Shown here: in pieces, positions 1-7,344 of the stretch
How the letters are laid out: each line of letters opens with the position of its first letter
How positions within the stretch are numbered: position 1 is the first letter of the stretch
Source of the DNA: Paracoccaceae bacterium
GTDB taxonomy: Bacteria; Pseudomonadota; Alphaproteobacteria; Rhodobacterales; Rhodobacteraceae
Length of the DNA: 64,000 nt
Reading direction: 5' to 3'
NCBI GenBank assembly: GCA_002708925.1
Contig: PAPN01000053.1
Span: 114,721 to 178,720, forward strand
Made by a program: the position numbers and the translations under genes
Notes under the pieces: model-generated
What the model was told of the DNA's origin: nothing
What the model saw: only the letters and a program-made list of their open reading frames with translations
The model's database searches: none

Positions 1-92
1 GATGTCGGTGTGAATTTTGCGGGGAGCCTAGACAGCCCGGAGACCTCAAATATCGGAGGGCTGGCCAGGCAAGGATGCAGGCTCCAAGTTGG

Positions 93-599
93 TTAGAGAA
101 GCACGCCATCCCGCCTCTCCTTTAGTTGGCTGAGCAGACGTCTCTCGGCATCTTCGAGCGCGGCCTTCTCAATCGGATGTGCGGTTGCCATAATCGTCAG
201 AATGGTACGCCCATCTAGTTTCGGAGCGGCCAAGCGGCGGGCGACAACGCGCGCAATATTTGGAAAGTCAGAGGGCTCGTAAAGCTGATTGAAATCTTCT
301 TGCGCGAACCGCTCTCGGTATTGTTGCAGTTGGCGGCGTCGGCGGGCAATTTCCAGCTCTGTTGGTTGTCTGTAGGCGGGTTCTCCCAAGACATAAAAAC
401 GCGACGTCGTTCGCGCCCATTGTTTGCAATGATCGAGGACAAGAAGGGGCGACGTGAATATCCGTTGATCGTCCAAGACTGGGTGTCCTGTCACTTCACC
501 GCGCAAACGCGTGGATCTGGAATCCCGGATTTTTGCCCATCGCTCTAACCGAGGAGCATTCGCCAGGTCTGCGGACGTTGGATTGAATTTGCTGTTCAT
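93..599 (-). CDS. hypothetical protein of mobile region
   Basis: A 168-residue, Arg-rich, predicted soluble protein with no signal peptide or membrane segment. I do not recognise the family. The middle (about residues 75-110) is charged and likely helical. Its start overlaps the stop of the preceding zinc-ribbon gene by 4 bases, which ties it to the leftward gene series that begins with repC. It is the last gene of that series visible here. The 92 bases downstream, up to the window edge, show no gene. Function unknown; a role in plasmid or conjugation biology is only implied by position. Confidence 0.6.
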   Translation of the reverse strand: MNSKFNPTSADLANAPRLERWAKIRDSRSTRLRGEVTGHPVLDDQRIFTSPLLVLDHCKQWARTTSRFYVLGEPAYRQPTELEIARRRRQLQQYRERFAQEDFNQLYEPSDFPNIARVVARRLAAPKLDGRTILTIMATAHPIEKAALEDAERRLLSQLKERRDGVLL

Positions 600-796
600 C
601 GCTCGATCACCCGGCCTACGCCTTTCACCCCCGCGTTGTCGGCCTCAGTGCGACCGCACTCGCACCATGCCACACCACGCGTCTCGCCCTTGGGCATGTA
701 CTTTGTTGTGTGTTGCCAGCTATTGGCGATGGTTCCGCAATGAGGGCACCTGACCTGGAACGGGCTGGTTGTCGGAGTTCGCTGTTTTTTGGGCAT
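596..796 (-). CDS. small zinc-ribbon protein
   Basis: A 66-residue protein with a CPHCG knuckle near residue 18 and a CECGR pair near residue 46. This C-x2-C ... C-x-C spacing suggests a zinc ribbon. It is basic at both ends, so nucleic-acid binding is possible but unproven. It lies 19 bases after the membrane-protein gene and overlaps the next gene by 4 bases, which supports co-transcription. No family name can be given with confidence. Confidence 0.55.
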   Translation of the reverse strand: MPKKQRTPTTSPFQVRCPHCGTIANSWQHTTKYMPKGETRGVAWCECGRTEADNAGVKGVGRVIER

Positions 797-815
797 GATC
801 AGTTTCCCTGTCTGG

Positions 816-1133
816 CTATCGGCTCTTCGGCTTGCGTAGAGTGGAAATCACAAACATCGCCAGGACCAATAGCGCCGCATAGCTGGTAGTGATGGACCAA
901 ACGATGATGACTGTTGACGCCAGATAGAATCCAATGCCAACACCGCTGCCTGGAATGTCATCTACCGCGATACTCAGCAGAAAACCCCAGGCCAGCAGAG
1001 ACAGGACGAGCGCCCAGGCCGCACCGAGATACCGCCCGCCAAGCCTTTCGGCCCATCCCCTTTTCAACGCGGTTAAGGGACGAAAGAACGTGGTTGCCAT
1101 ATCGAACATCAAGTTATCGAGAAACGTGGTCAT
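816..1133 (-). CDS. small two-TM membrane protein
   Basis: The start chosen is the ATG at 1133, which overlaps the lipoprotein stop codon (ATGA coupling); a longer frame reaches 1157. The 105-residue product has two clear hydrophobic stretches, about residues 38-58 and 68-95, with a basic tail. It sits directly after a DotA/TraY-like gene and a lipoprotein. In IncI plasmids an exclusion gene follows traY, so an entry-exclusion or secretion-accessory role is conceivable. That is inference from position only. Confidence 0.55.
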   Translation of the reverse strand: MTTFLDNLMFDMATTFFRPLTALKRGWAERLGGRYLGAAWALVLSLLAWGFLLSIAVDDIPGSGVGIGFYLASTVIIVWSITTSYAALLVLAMFVISTLRKPKSR

Positions 1134-1501
1134 TGCGCGACCTCCTCGACAAGCCAACCGGCATCACCTTTGAAGACATGTCCGCGAATATCCTTGATGC
1201 CTGCCTGCACCACAAAGCCATCATCGCGGAGCAGGTCGAAATTGTAGATGCACAGATAACCAACATTGGTTGGATGCTCTTCGCATGAGGTCAGCTCCAC
1301 GTTGCGGGCGCGCATCTTAAGCGAGAGCTGCAAGCCAGCGGGCATGTCTACGATTGAACCGTATTGCGCCAAAGCGGCTGTTTTATCCGCCTCGATGCCG
1401 TTCAAATAGCCTTGCTCAATATCCGCAGCAGTTGGGCTGTCATCTTTGCATCCGGCCAGAACCGACAATGCCAAAATTGCAATTGTAGTCTTTTTCATCA
1501 T
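1130..1501 (-). CDS. small lipoprotein
   Basis: A 123-residue protein with a classic lipoprotein signal: a basic start, a hydrophobic core and the lipobox LAGC, so the mature protein begins near Cys18. The mature part has three further cysteines (residues about 74-88). The initiator region overlaps the stop of the DotA/TraY-like gene by a few bases, and its own stop overlaps the next start, so it is translationally coupled on both sides. It is probably anchored in the outer membrane or periplasm. Its place next to a conjugation protein suggests a secretion or exclusion role, but the family is not recognised. Confidence 0.65.
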   Translation of the reverse strand: MMKKTTIAILALSVLAGCKDDSPTAADIEQGYLNGIEADKTAALAQYGSIVDMPAGLQLSLKMRARNVELTSCEEHPTNVGYLCIYNFDLLRDDGFVVQAGIKDIRGHVFKGDAGWLVEEVAQ

Positions 1502-3690
1502 CAGTTCCCTTTCGACTTTGGACCCTTGAGGACGCGCTGCGCGCCATGGCCGACTCCGGCCTTGGTCACACGTCCCACGGCAGATGCTTGATTGCTGATG
1601 ATCCGTGTGGGTGCGGCTGTGCCAACCACGTTGGATTCAAGGTTCATGGTGTTCGCTCTTTCAGTGAGCATCCCGGCGAGCGAAAGTACACGATCACCCA
1701 GCTCTGTGATCAGGCTGGATGCCACAATGACCAGGTAGAGCGTTACCAAAACGTACATACAGACCAGGCCTACCAGAATGATCACAGTGAACCAGGACCC
1801 ACCCGCTGTCATGAAACCGAGGAAGCCCGAGAACAGAAGGAATAGAAAATCCATCCCGATCCGCATGATGATCAGGCTGGCAATGAAACCCAAAATAATG
1901 AACAGCGGTCTCAGAGCCGCTCCAAGGATCGAGGTCAATATACCTGCCGCCGGGCCGATTAGCGTTCCGTCTCGAGCGGGCGCAAAATATGCGAGAACGG
2001 CTAGAGGTGCTGCGAACAGGATTTCAATGACGGTCAGCAGCCAGGACAGAACAGCGGCGAAGAAATACACGAGCGGTATCGCCGGAATGATCGCGATCAA
2101 GACGAAACCGAAGATCAGCAACGCCCACCCGACCGGGTAAAGCAGATACTCGGCGACATATCCGAGACCCTTTGCAAGCCCGCCAAACATCGAAACACCA
2201 TCCGCAACAGCACCAGCGGCAATCATTGTCCCGCCCACGGCCGAGATCTGTTTGCCGACCGTGATCACGTCCGCCATCGGATCAAGATAGGTCGCGGTGT
2301 CGCCGCCATCTGTGACTGTGAAGACTTCAAGTAAAACCTGATACAGACGATAGAACCACCCACTGGTGTCGCTGTTACCTGCGTTCACGACTGTCGCTGT
2401 CGCACCAGGTTCATACGTGCCCAGCTCGGTCACGAAGCCCTCGAATTGCTCTAGGTATCCGAAGTCATCGTTAACCTTCTGGAACATGGCGGCATCGACG
2501 GAGCCCGTCATTCGCGACAGCAGCCCACCAAAGTAGTCGTTTATGCCATTGTCGAAATTGGTGTAAATCTGAAGCTCGGCTGCGGTTCCAGTGGATGTGT
2601 AAGCGGCCATTGTGATGCCGCGATGCCAGCTCAGCGCAAACGGCCAGCCAAGAGTGTCCACTTCATCCAACAGGTCGGCATGAAGCGCCTCGTATTCGGT
2701 ATTCGACAAGCCTCCAGATGTGATGCCGGCCATGTAGTTGGCGAACGCAGTCGAGACGGCATCATCCATTAAGGTTTGGATAGAATCCCTGTCACGCTCT
2801 CCGGCGAAGATCAAATCAGCAATCTGGGATGCCACAGGCAGTAGATTACCAGTGATGGCACCGTCAGCGGCTTGGTATCGATTGAGCAGAACACCGGAAC
2901 CAACGCGGGTTGCGAAGTCGGCGCTGTTTTCGCCATCGGCAGCAGCAATGTACTCGACCTGATGCGAAACACTGGCGCAGAGATTATCCGCGCTCCCGTA
3001 GGCACCACCCTCATCCGAGTAATAGATCTGGCGTTCCAGGTGCGTGTATTCAGTCGAGTTTATGCCCAGAAAACCTGTCCGCGTAACGCCATAACTGTCA
3101 GAATCTACGACGCGCTGAGTTGTCCCTGCTGGCCTCTGTGCAAGGACCGCAAGACGATCCATTTGGCGTTGGCAAAGTTCGCCGTGGGCAAGCGCGTAGA
3201 GCGTATTAGCGAACTGCTGGTTGATCAGGTAGTCGGTTTCCGAAAGCGGCGCACTGGCAGCGAGGACAGGCTCATCCCGCAGCGCGCCATCTGCAACAGT
3301 ACGCCATGCCACGTCGCCCAGGGCCGATCCTTGGACGCTCAGCCAGACTAGCGCGAGCTGGGCAACGGTCAGCCCGCCCTGGATGGGGACAAACGCCATC
3401 GCCCCCACAAGAATGCGAACGATGGTGTACTTGGTGTCCGACTGGTTGCCGAAGGTCTTACCATCGGCAGCGGTGTCAAAAACAAGCACGTATGTCGTAT
3501 AGCTGCCGACAATCAGGGCAAGCATAAGGCACGCCGTGTTGAAGATCGAAATCAAGTCTGTGAGTAGCGTTCCATCCGTCAATGACCCGCCTTCACCAGA
3601 CACAAACTCGACCACGCCTCCTAAAACGCGTGTCAGAAGGTCAACCGCATAATCGTTGTCTGAAAGGTTAAAGAGATCACTGAAATCCAT
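1501..3690 (-). CDS. DotA/TraY-family type IVB secretion membrane protein
   Basis: A 729-residue protein; the ATG at 3690 is preferred because GGAGG lies 4 bases upstream, although an in-frame ATG at 3711 exists. The architecture matches DotA/TraY of type IVB (I-type) conjugation and secretion systems. There is an N-terminal membrane segment (about residues 42-65), then the motif FVPIQGG and the run WLSVQGSALGDVAW, which is typical of the family. A long polar periplasmic region follows (about 150-480), then a C-terminal cluster of about five membrane helices (500-690). DotA/TraY is an integral inner-membrane component needed for DNA or effector transfer. Its gene overlaps both neighbours. The other Dot/Icm or Tra genes are not in this window and, if present, must lie to the left. 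Confidence 0.75.
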   Translation of the reverse strand: MDFSDLFNLSDNDYAVDLLTRVLGGVVEFVSGEGGSLTDGTLLTDLISIFNTACLMLALIVGSYTTYVLVFDTAADGKTFGNQSDTKYTIVRILVGAMAFVPIQGGLTVAQLALVWLSVQGSALGDVAWRTVADGALRDEPVLAASAPLSETDYLINQQFANTLYALAHGELCQRQMDRLAVLAQRPAGTTQRVVDSDSYGVTRTGFLGINSTEYTHLERQIYYSDEGGAYGSADNLCASVSHQVEYIAAADGENSADFATRVGSGVLLNRYQAADGAITGNLLPVASQIADLIFAGERDRDSIQTLMDDAVSTAFANYMAGITSGGLSNTEYEALHADLLDEVDTLGWPFALSWHRGITMAAYTSTGTAAELQIYTNFDNGINDYFGGLLSRMTGSVDAAMFQKVNDDFGYLEQFEGFVTELGTYEPGATATVVNAGNSDTSGWFYRLYQVLLEVFTVTDGGDTATYLDPMADVITVGKQISAVGGTMIAAGAVADGVSMFGGLAKGLGYVAEYLLYPVGWALLIFGFVLIAIIPAIPLVYFFAAVLSWLLTVIEILFAAPLAVLAYFAPARDGTLIGPAAGILTSILGAALRPLFIILGFIASLIIMRIGMDFLFLLFSGFLGFMTAGGSWFTVIILVGLVCMYVLVTLYLVIVASSLITELGDRVLSLAGMLTERANTMNLESNVVGTAAPTRIISNQASAVGRVTKAGVGHGAQRVLKGPKSKGN

Positions 3691-4201
3691 GTTGCCTCCG
3701 TAGTGCGACAAACACCGCTGCTCGATGGTATTGGGGGAGGTGTTTGTAGCCTGCGTCCAAAACTCTCGATGCGGTGCTTCGAGTAAGCGGCCCGGTTACG
3801 ATCAAGAGTGCGGCCTGTGATGGGAATTCTGGCAAAGCTCTTCCGCTGTAACGGCGGGTGTCAAAAAGCAGCGCGTCTACCGGAGGCGCGTCGACAGTTT
3901 CATCCATCACCACGACATTTGTGCGTTGGTTGAGTTGCAGAGTCTTGCGTGCAAGGCGCAGGCACATCGCATCCGGGTCAGTGCAGAAAATCTGGTGTGT
4001 CTTGGGAGCAAGGTATGCGGTTCTCAGCCCGAAATTACAGCCGAATTCCGCTACGGATTTTCCCGACAACAACGGAGCGAGCCAATCGTTTTCCGACAAG
4101 CATTCCCCAAAGCTCAACTCGGCAGAGATTTGTGGATGCGATGCAGCCTCAGCTGGAACTTTGAGTGAGCAGAAAGTGTTTTGTGCTTGTAGCGCGATCA
4201 T
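3677..4201 (-). CDS. SAM-dependent methyltransferase-like protein
   Basis: A 174-residue protein with a Rossmann-type motif EFGCNFG (about residues 53-59), close to methyltransferase motif I. An acidic residue follows at the end of strand 2 (IFCTDPDA), and VDALLFD resembles motif IV. The C-terminal half is short, so it may be a degenerate or minimal methyltransferase. GGAGGAG precedes the ATG. The start overlaps the repC stop by 4 bases and the end overlaps the DotA/TraY gene, placing it between replication and transfer genes. Substrate unknown; DNA, RNA or protein targets cannot be told apart. Confidence 0.5.
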   Translation of the reverse strand: MIALQAQNTFCSLKVPAEAASHPQISAELSFGECLSENDWLAPLLSGKSVAEFGCNFGLRTAYLAPKTHQIFCTDPDAMCLRLARKTLQLNQRTNVVVMDETVDAPPVDALLFDTRRYSGRALPEFPSQAALLIVTGPLTRSTASRVLDAGYKHLPQYHRAAVFVALRRQHGFQ

Positions 4202-5286
4202 AATTCTCCTCCAGACTGAATGAGCGCATGCGTCAGTTCCCCGATCAGGCTGTCTAAAACAGCGGCCTCTCTGGCTTCGCTTCGAGCCATTTCTGTGAAG
4301 GAAGCAGCTGCATTATCGCGCTGAAAGCTTCCCTTTCGTTGAGAGTTTCGGTCGGCGACAATCAAACAAAGCACCGTCGGCCACACACCAATCCGGGTGC
4401 ACATCTCTTCCCAGATTCGGCGCGATATGCCCAATTCATGAGCTCGGTCATGTGCTGCGCGGGTAATCGATTGCCAATCCGGAGGGCTGCCATTGGCGTA
4501 CAGGTCAATGTGTCCCCTCAATTGTCCTCCTGCCAAAATCCGAGCGTGTGCAGGGCTGGTGTTCAACCCGCGCTTACTCAACGGTTTTGCAGCCATACGA
4601 ATTTTGTTTTTCTTTTCTTTGTTCGTAATGAGACGGACATTTTCGTCTGACTCGACGGTAATCTCTGGCTGACCGGCAACTACCGAAAAATCTGCAAGTA
4701 CTGCTTCCAGCGCCTCGGCCACCTCCTGCATTTTCTTGATATCGCTCAGCTCGTTGGGCCGACGACGCGGCAGAATGCAGGTCGCTGCCTCATCGGCATC
4801 GGCGTTATCCAGATCTCGTATCTGCCGAAAGAGGCCCTGAATATACTCGCGCAACCGCTTGCGGTCTTCATCGGCCTGCATCTGACGGCTCACCAGCAAC
4901 CGAATGTACTCCGCCTGCTCGATAAGCGGAGCCAGGTTGATGCCCGCTGCACGCTTGATCACACCATCAACGCGGTCACCGGAGCGGCTTTTGCGTTCAG
5001 GGTAAGTGCGTTTGATCAGGCCCGCACCAACCAGTTCAGCTTCAATTCTGGTAATCTGACGCTTCGACAACCCAAGGAGAACGGCAAGCCGCTCCAGCGA
5101 ATGCCAGATGGCGCAAATCCTGCCTTGCTGGAAATCGGACGGCTGACAGTTATCTATCGCGAATTCGAGATACTTGAGCGCGCCGCTCGACAGGCCGAGA
5201 GCAATCCTCGCCTGCTGTAGTAAAAGCTTCAGTCGGTAAGATGTCATGTCGGCAGGCAAGCCGTTGTGGGTCAACCGAACACTCAT
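4198..5286 (-). CDS. repC: RepC-type plasmid replication initiator
   Basis: A 362-residue protein resembling RepC of alphaproteobacterial plasmids. The N-terminal winged-helix half (about residues 20-140) includes the helix-turn-helix region LAVLLGLSKRQITRIEAEL and the SGALKYLEF motif. A coiled-coil segment (about 145-180) and a basic linker follow. The C-terminal RepC domain (about 255-360) has WPTVLCLIVADR. RepC binds the origin, usually inside its own gene, and starts replication. No repA or repB lies upstream, where a chromosomal-type sulfotransferase begins instead. It is therefore a solitary repC, a type known in Rhodobacteraceae. It heads the leftward operon. Confidence 0.7.
   Translation of the reverse strand: MSVRLTHNGLPADMTSYRLKLLLQQARIALGLSSGALKYLEFAIDNCQPSDFQQGRICAIWHSLERLAVLLGLSKRQITRIEAELVGAGLIKRTYPERKSRSGDRVDGVIKRAAGINLAPLIEQAEYIRLLVSRQMQADEDRKRLREYIQGLFRQIRDLDNADADEAATCILPRRRPNELSDIKKMQEVAEALEAVLADFSVVAGQPEITVESDENVRLITNKEKKNKIRMAAKPLSKRGLNTSPAHARILAGGQLRGHIDLYANGSPPDWQSITRAAHDRAHELGISRRIWEEMCTRIGVWPTVLCLIVADRNSQRKGSFQRDNAAASFTEMARSEAREAAVLDSLIGELTHALIQSGGEL
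4595..4630. other. AT-rich patch in repC, possible origin
   Basis: This stretch of the repC coding region is strikingly A/T-rich, with runs of T on the + strand, compared with its G/C-rich surroundings. In repABC plasmids the origin lies within repC in an A/T-rich region, so this is the natural candidate. No iterons were seen. The assignment is inference. Confidence 0.3.
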
Positions 5287-5329
5287 GACACACCGCCCGG
5301 CAGCAGTTTGCCGCCTTCATTACTGATTG

Positions 5330-5430
5330 ATTCAGCGTCGAGATTTGCGGTAAGGTGGCTGGGAAAGCTGGAGGCTTTTACTGTAGATTTGATCCCGGTT
5401 TCGGTTGCCGCCGAGCCGGGGTTTTTCTTT
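5330..5430 (+). ncRNA. possible antisense (ctRNA-like) RNA opposite repC leader
   Basis: On the + strand, opposite the 5' leader of repC, a hairpin (stem CCCGG at 5394-5398 with CCGGG at 5416-5420, plus an inner CGG/CCG stem) is followed by a T-run at 5422-5429. That is a rho-independent terminator with no protein gene in front of it. A weak promoter (TTGATT near 5324, TAAGGT about 18 bases later) could start an RNA of about 80 bases. Small antisense RNAs before repC control replication in repABC plasmids. Promoter and boundaries are guesses; the terminator is clear. Confidence 0.4.
5394..5429 (+). terminator. rho-independent terminator
   Basis: A G/C-rich hairpin followed by TTTTTCTTT on the + strand. 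It would end the proposed antisense RNA and also shields the sulfotransferase gene from read-through. The rest of the 321-base gap between repC and the sulfotransferase (5287-5607) shows no further gene or repeat that I can support. It is where mobile DNA meets chromosome-like sequence. Confidence 0.65.
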
Positions 5431-5607
5431 AGGAATGACAGGAAGCAGTGTCCCGGACCCTGAGGTAACCCATTGTTCTCTAAAGCACCGAAAAACCTGT
5501 TTGTGTCCCGGTGGCAATGTTGATTTCGTTGAGATTTCCAGCAACTTTGAGTGTTCTGCCGGGATCGCCAGTGGGCGTTTGCGCGGTACGCAGATCAGGG
5601 CAGGACG

Positions 5608-6327
5608 ATGGCACTCTATACTCCTCGTGAACGGATCAGGCTGCGGCTGCGCGATCTAGAGCATCGCCCGATGCCGGATTGGGCGCGGGCGTGGCTGACC
5701 GCCAGATTGCCCGATCCCTACCGATTTGACCTGGCACCGGACCGGGCGCAGCCCCTGATTTTCCTGCATGTCCCCAAGGCCGCAGGGACATCCCTGGCCG
5801 AGGCGCTGGGATGGAAATACGGCCATGTGCCGGCCTCGCGGTATCGGATCGCTGATCCTGTGCGGTTTGATCGGGCGCTGCGCGTGGGGTTTGTCCGTAA
5901 CCCCTGGACGCGTCTGGCCTCGGCCTTCCACTATCTGCATAGCGCGATCGGGATCAATGCCTCGCCGGATGTCCGGTGGGCGACTGATAATTTGGCGCAG
6001 TATCCGGATTTCACCAGCTTTGTCATGGCGTTAGAGTCTGATCGGATTTGGAATTCTATTCGGCTCTATCCGCATTTCCGGGCGCAGATGGATTGGATTT
6101 CCCTGCCCCGAGACAGCGCCCATTGCCTGCATTTCCTGGGCCGGTTCGAGACGTTGGAACAGGACGTTCACACCCTGTTTCAGCAGCTGGGCATCGCGCA
6201 GCCGCTGAATCATCTGCGCCGTCCGCAAAGACCCGGTGCCGGGCCGCACTGGACTCCGCAGATGATCGAGATCGTGCGCCACCGCTATGCCCGCGATGTG
6301 CAGACGCTGGGATATGCGGCGCCCTAG
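5608..6327 (+). CDS. sulfotransferase family protein
   Basis: The ATG at 5608 is chosen because a purine-rich GGGCAGG precedes it; the open frame extends to 5551. The 239-residue product has the two PAPS-binding elements of sulfotransferases. The 5' phosphosulfate loop is HVPKAAGTSL (Lys57). The 3' phosphate motif is FVRNPWTRLASAF (about residues 98-110). It resembles the sulfotransferase-2 family that modifies carbohydrates or lipids. There is no signal peptide. It is convergent with fdsD and their stop codons overlap by 4 bases. Acceptor substrate unknown. It appears to be the first gene on the chromosomal side of the mobile region. Confidence 0.75.
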   Translation: MALYTPRERIRLRLRDLEHRPMPDWARAWLTARLPDPYRFDLAPDRAQPLIFLHVPKAAGTSLAEALGWKYGHVPASRYRIADPVRFDRALRVGFVRNPWTRLASAFHYLHSAIGINASPDVRWATDNLAQYPDFTSFVMALESDRIWNSIRLYPHFRAQMDWISLPRDSAHCLHFLGRFETLEQDVHTLFQQLGIAQPLNHLRRPQRPGAGPHWTPQMIEIVRHRYARDVQTLGYAAP

Positions 6328-6539
6328 GCGCTGGCTTTGATCGCCAGAGCGGCTTGCAGTACCAGCGGCTCCAGGCCTGCGCCGCCCGCTTCGACATAGC
6401 TTAGCAGCTGCGCCCGCATCCGAGGTTCCCAGAAATCGGTCAGGTGGTCGGCGACACGCGCGGCCTGATCGTCACCCGGCTGGGTTTTGAAAAACGTGGC
6501 GATCTGGTTGGCCATCATGACCATCTTTTCAGGCGACAT
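6324..6539 (-). CDS. fdsD: formate dehydrogenase delta subunit FdsD
   Basis: A 71-residue protein beginning MSPEKMVMMANQIATFF, with HLTDFWEPRMRAQLL in the middle, both hallmarks of FdsD. The ATG at 6539 overlaps the end of fdhD by 11 bases; the longer open frame to 6611 does not fit the family. FdsD is a small accessory subunit of the soluble NAD-dependent molybdenum formate dehydrogenase, needed for active enzyme. It is the last gene of the operon, as in Rhodobacter capsulatus and Cupriavidus. Confidence 0.85.
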   Translation of the reverse strand: MSPEKMVMMANQIATFFKTQPGDDQAARVADHLTDFWEPRMRAQLLSYVEAGGAGLEPLVLQAALAIKASA

Positions 6540-7344
6540 CTGAGGCTCCGGTTTCGATGCGTTCGGGGTGAGAATACAAGTCAAACCCGCCACCACGGGC
6601 AAAGGCGGCAAGCGTAATCCCCGCAGTTTCAGCGGTGCGCACGGCCAGCGCGGTTGGGGCGGACACCGCGATCAGCACAGGGCAGCCCGCCAGAGCGGCC
6701 TTTTGCACCAATTCAACGGACAGGCGACTGGTCAGGACAATGGCACCTGTGCCGGGGGCGATACCTGTCTGCACCAGATGGCCGATCAGCTTATCCAGCG
6801 CATTGTGGCGTCCCACGTCTTCGCGGGTGGCGATCAGGCCCCGATCGGGGGTCAGAAACCCCGCCGCATGGACGGCGTGCGTCTGGTCATGCAGCGGCTG
6901 ATGCTGGCGCAGCGCGTCACTGGCGCGGGCTACCAGATCACGCGGCAGGCGCAGGGCCGAGACAACGGGCGGCAGATCTTGCTGGGCCTGATCCAGACTG
7001 TCGATGCCACACAGCCCGCAGCCCACCGGCCCGGTCATGGCACGGCGACGGGCGCGCAGGGCCTTGGAGGCCTTGTCCTTCAGCAACAGGCGGGCCTCGA
7101 TCCCCTGCGCGTGTTCGACGATCTCGAAGCTGTCGATTTGTGCCGGGGTGGTGACGATCCCTTCGCCGATTGCAAAGCCGACGGCGAAATCATCCAGATC
7201 GGCGGGGGTGGCCATCATGACAGCCTGCGTTTCGCCGTTGAAAACCAGCACAACGGGCACTTCCTGCGGTAAAGAGCGCGCGATGCGGCGCTGGCCGTCG
7301 CGCTGCACCGACAGACCGGGCAGAGAGAGGGCCGGGGGCCTCAT
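6529..7344 (-). CDS. fdhD: formate dehydrogenase accessory sulfurtransferase FdhD (FdsC)
   Basis: A 271-residue FdhD/FdsC protein. These sulfurtransferases deliver sulfur to the bis-MGD molybdenum cofactor and hand it to the apo-enzyme. The motif GPVGCGLCGIDSL (about residues 104-116) holds the two cysteines of the conserved C-G-x-C loop. DVGRHNALDKLIG (about 175-187) is the other signature stretch. The start overlaps the fdsA stop by 4 bases, so translation is coupled. This is the fdsC position in fdsGBACD operons. Confidence 0.92.
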   Translation of the reverse strand: MRPPALSLPGLSVQRDGQRRIARSLPQEVPVVLVFNGETQAVMMATPADLDDFAVGFAIGEGIVTTPAQIDSFEIVEHAQGIEARLLLKDKASKALRARRRAMTGPVGCGLCGIDSLDQAQQDLPPVVSALRLPRDLVARASDALRQHQPLHDQTHAVHAAGFLTPDRGLIATREDVGRHNALDKLIGHLVQTGIAPGTGAIVLTSRLSVELVQKAALAGCPVLIAVSAPTALAVRTAETAGITLAAFARGGGFDLYSHPERIETGASDVA

